From the NCBI GenBank assembly GCA_958450365.1, contig CAUEEP010000879.1, forward strand, positions 1-64,000: a DNA stretch of 64,000 nucleotides, written 5' to 3'. Shown here in pieces: positions 61,266-64,000 of this stretch. The translations under genes were made by a program, and so were the position numbers. The first letter of the stretch is position 1, and each line of letters opens with the position of its first letter. Below the pieces are notes generated by a model. The model worked only from the letters and a program-made list of their open reading frames with translations, ran no database searches and had not been told where the DNA came from. This DNA comes from Mesorhabditis belari (taxonomy: Eukaryota; Nematoda; Chromadorea; Rhabditida; Rhabditidae).

Positions 61266-62318
61266 ATGTCATCAATGGTAGATATTTCGTGAATCTTTTT
61301 ATATTTTCAAATTTGCAGAATATTTTGCTTTTCATTTGCGTCTTCTTCCATTCGATCCTCGGTGAGTTTAACTGCAGTTACCTATTTTTAGTTTGTAACA
61401 AAAAAACTAGTAAGTAAAGTACAAGAGAATTAAGTCAAGCTAGGCGTACAAAGTACTTTTGGTTAGAAATAATTTTAGAATATTTATTTAGATACATCTT
61501 TAAGAGCAATTTCAATTGACAATCGATTAGTTAAATTTCGGAAACATCAATTGACCCCTATTTCAGCCTCGAAATAGGTAGGGGTAAATACAAATGGGGA
61601 CGCCTATTTAAATGAAAACTGGGGAAAAAACGAAAAATTTCTTGTGAGAGGAAATGAAATTCGAAAACCTTTGCAAATTACAACCAAAAACGAATGAAGT
61701 TTCTAAGCTTTACAAGTAAAAATATGGCAAAGATGCTGAATTGAGAGGGTCGGCACACTAGAGTACCTACAAAAGAAACCCTCATAGCCACCACCGAAAG
61801 ACCGATCGGACAATGTGCCCTGATTAAGTGTGGCAAGAATCAGATTTGCAACGAGTGCGGGATCAGGTGTGAAAAGAAATGTTGTCAGGAGTCTGTGGTT
61901 AGTTTCGACTCATTTTTGTGAAAGCATTGTCTTTTCTTTCTCTCGCAGATTTGCCCTCGTATCTGCTTACCACATGGCCACGCATTATGCCAATGCAAGT
62001 CGAATTATTTCCGCAATCCATCCGGCAAATGCGTGAGCGAGGCTGAGTGTCGAAAGAAAGGTATGTAGTAGGAAAACTGGGATCTTACTAGTTACTGTAA
62101 TTTTAGTTAGTGAAATTTGTTGCTAAAATTGGCACAACCCCAAAGAGAGTACCATTTTGTTCAGAATGCAAATTTTCAATGAGAAAGGACACTAAAATTT
62201 TTTAAATTTTTAATGAAAATGAGTTGCTGAAGACCATCACCAACAATAACCGTAACTTCAAAAATTTCTAGTCGGATGCCCTAACACAACTGTCACTCCG
62301 ATTTTGCCAGGGAAATAA
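61266..62318 (+). CDS. Secreted TIL-domain (trypsin-inhibitor-like) protein
   Basis: ATG 61266 (MSSM) is spliced over a 41-bp intron to a signal-peptide core NILLFICVFFHSIL. The next exon (acceptor ...CTAGAG before TACC at 61763) reads PTKETLIATTERPIGQCALI, KCGKNQICNECGIRCEKKC, then ICPRICLPHGHALCQCKSNY and PSGKCVSEAEC, and the last exon VGCPNTTVTPILPGK, TAA 62316. The Cys ladder with C..NQ..N-C and C-x-C is the trypsin-inhibitor-like fold, used in nematodes to block serine proteases in cuticle, sperm or host gut. All phases fit. AATAAA follows at 62379. The P1 reactive-site residue cannot be called safely. Confidence 0.8.
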
Positions 62319-62378
62319 GAGCAAGGATGTTAATATTGTTTCACCTTTTGGCAACATAAATTCTTACTATTATCAGTG

Positions 62379-62384
62379 AATAAA
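62379..62384 (+). terminator. Polyadenylation signal AATAAA
   Basis: It lies 61 bp after the TIL gene stop codon. Confidence 0.55.
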
Positions 62385-62696
62385 CACTATTTTTATCAAT
62401 GTTTTGCTCAAAGGATTTTCACCGAGCAAGATGCATTTGGTTAACGTGCAGAGAGTCATCATTGCTAACTGCCGATTTGGCCCCAACTGATGTCACAAAT
62501 AGAGGATCAATAACATTCTGATCAATAATGCCCACTATCACGTCAAAGAAGTTGAACCAAAATTGGCAAATTATGTGCCTAAAGTTGGTCTTTCAGTGTC
62601 CGACAGTTATTTTTTGAAAAATTTATTCCGAAGTGTAGCAAAAAATTGTTTCAAATCCATGATTTGACAATTTAATTTGTGCCCATCTCTCCGTTT

Positions 62697-63446
62697 TTAT
62701 TTGCACAATTCGTAAAATTTCTCAATCGATCGCTTCATCTCTTCGTGATAGACTTCACGGCCACATTTCGTTTTTCCTTTGCCAAAGCCTACAACTGTAA
62801 AACTTGTCAACTGTAAAACTAAAAAGACACTTAAACTCACTTTTGAAGAGTTTCCTTAAGAAATGGTCATCTCCTCGATAAGTTCAAAGTCATGTAAACA
62901 AGGCCCTTAACTTCCAGAAAACAGAATAACGAAATGTCTTCGAAACGAAAATTTCTTGTACAAAACGAGTTCTCAGACTCAGACATTTTCATTCAATCCT
63001 TCTCCTTCTCCACGTTCAATCCAATCAACAGCCCATTCCTGGCTTCCTGCCAATACCCTTCCGATGACAAGTCATTTTCTCTCGATCGGGCCATGGAGAA
63101 TCTCTTTCAATGACTTATAGAAAGCTAAAACCCATTGATCCAACTGAAATCCTGCGGATTTTATTCAGGAATTTTTTAATCAAAATACAAATGAGTGTAT
63201 TGATGAAAAACGATTATCTCCCATTAATGGAGTAATCGAAATCCCAATGAAATTTTTCTTCTTGTCGGAGATATACTTTTTAACATGATTCACTCCTGCC
63301 TTGACGCGCGTTAAAATTTGATCCTCGTTTTTCTCGTCTTCTTCACCAAGTTCCGTCAATTTGCGCAAAATCGTCTCGAATACCATTTTCCGCGGATTCT
63401 TTCCAACTTTTGATCCTTCTTTTTGCAGTTGGTTCCTTCTGCCCAT
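62697..63446 (-). CDS. Unclassified protein, several exons
   Basis: The minus strand reads KEGSKVGKNPRKMVFETILR with KLTELGEEDEKNEDQI, TRVKAGVNHVKKYISDKKKN (63446 to about 63200). Candidate middle exons lie at about 63010-63140. The last exon after an acceptor near 62805 reads VVGFGKGKTKCGREVYHEEM then KRSIEKFYELCK, TAA 62697. The product would be charged and helical, with no signal peptide. No family was recognised and the middle is not firmly spliced. Confidence 0.42.
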
Positions 63447-64000
63447 TTGTTTTCGTTTATGCTAGCATGCAATAAAGTCAATTTGAATGCTACTTTGTTA
63501 TTATGGGCAAAAACGTATTCTTCGGGAATGGGTCGAAGCTCGACGTTCTTTCTTTTGTTCTTTTAGTGAGCCAACTTTATTGGTTCCTTTAAAAAGTTCT
63601 TATCCCGATCTTAAAGGAGTTTTTTATGATAAAAACCATTTAAAAGTTCTGAAGCAACAAAGTTGAGCAGTAGATTTTACAACTAATTTTTTTTTAAGTT
63701 GCATCAAGAAAAAGCTTTTTTGTAACCAAGTTGCGTCAGATTATCCCTTTTTGTGTTGTAAGAAAATGAAAATGATCCCTTTTTGATTGGCTTAAAGCGG
63801 GTAGTTACACACGTTTGAAATGAGATGAATGAGTTTTGAAAGAGAGTTCACTACTAAAAGAAACATTTTATTTACTTGAACTTGAATCTTGAAAATTAAC
63901 ACAATATGTCTGATCGATCGCAAAAGAAAGCATTGCTTAATGTTAGTCATTTTTCTATCCTTTTGAGCACTGTTTTCAGGACCAATAATCCTTATCTTCT
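63447..64000. other. Intergenic, no supported gene
   Basis: AT-rich; no open frame with splice context. Confidence 0.45.

Overview
The window is nuclear DNA of a rhabditid-type nematode. It is AT-rich, most introns are about 40-60 bp and end in TTTCAG-like acceptors, and nematode-typical families are present: an MSP-domain protein, a NRF-6/OAC-type acyltransferase, serpentine receptors, a double-CAP secreted protein, a C-type lectin and a TIL-domain protein. All gene models here were spliced by eye from donor/acceptor sites and reading frame.

Layout. 0-6.2 kb (+): four successive genes, each damaged: SNAPC4-like (5' end outside the window), an MSP-domain protein, a ZDHHC6-like palmitoyltransferase that has lost the two His of DHHC, and SmD2-like. 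7.2-10.9 kb (-): an F-box-like gene and a Cys-loop ligand-gated ion channel. 10.97-14.66 kb and 31.78-35.48 kb: two 3.7-kb arms of a large inverted duplication, each with an apparently intact two-repeat thrombospondin type-1 (TSR) secreted-protein gene. The 17-kb loop between the arms holds unclassified genes, a long acyltransferase-3/SGNH gene (19.2-24.2 kb, +), a degenerate homopolymer tract (25.7-26.3 kb), a small defensin-like 8-cysteine peptide gene (27.2-28.0 kb, -) and a 7TM receptor (29.0-30.5 kb, -). 36.5-37.9 kb (-): two unclassified genes. 38.4-41.3 kb (+): double-CAP protein. 42.5-43.2 kb (-): a Cys/Pro-repeat secreted peptide. 45.1-46.5 kb (+): C-type lectin. 48.1-49.5 kb (+): multi-pass membrane protein. 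51.8-54.1 kb (+): chemoreceptor-like GPCR. 54.4-55.3 kb (+): C2H2 zinc-finger protein. 56.2-58.9 kb (-): hexokinase. 61.3-62.3 kb (+): TIL-domain protein.

The genes do not form one pathway. Secreted or surface-facing products dominate (TSR x2, defensin-like, double CAP, Cys/Pro peptide, C-type lectin, TIL inhibitor, receptors), which fits an environmentally responsive chromosome-arm region. Palindromic MITE-like elements sit inside introns of four genes.

Several genes carry single-base frame breaks, some at homopolymers, so base-level sequence error is a serious alternative to pseudogenisation. The loss of DHHC zinc and catalytic residues is not explained that way.
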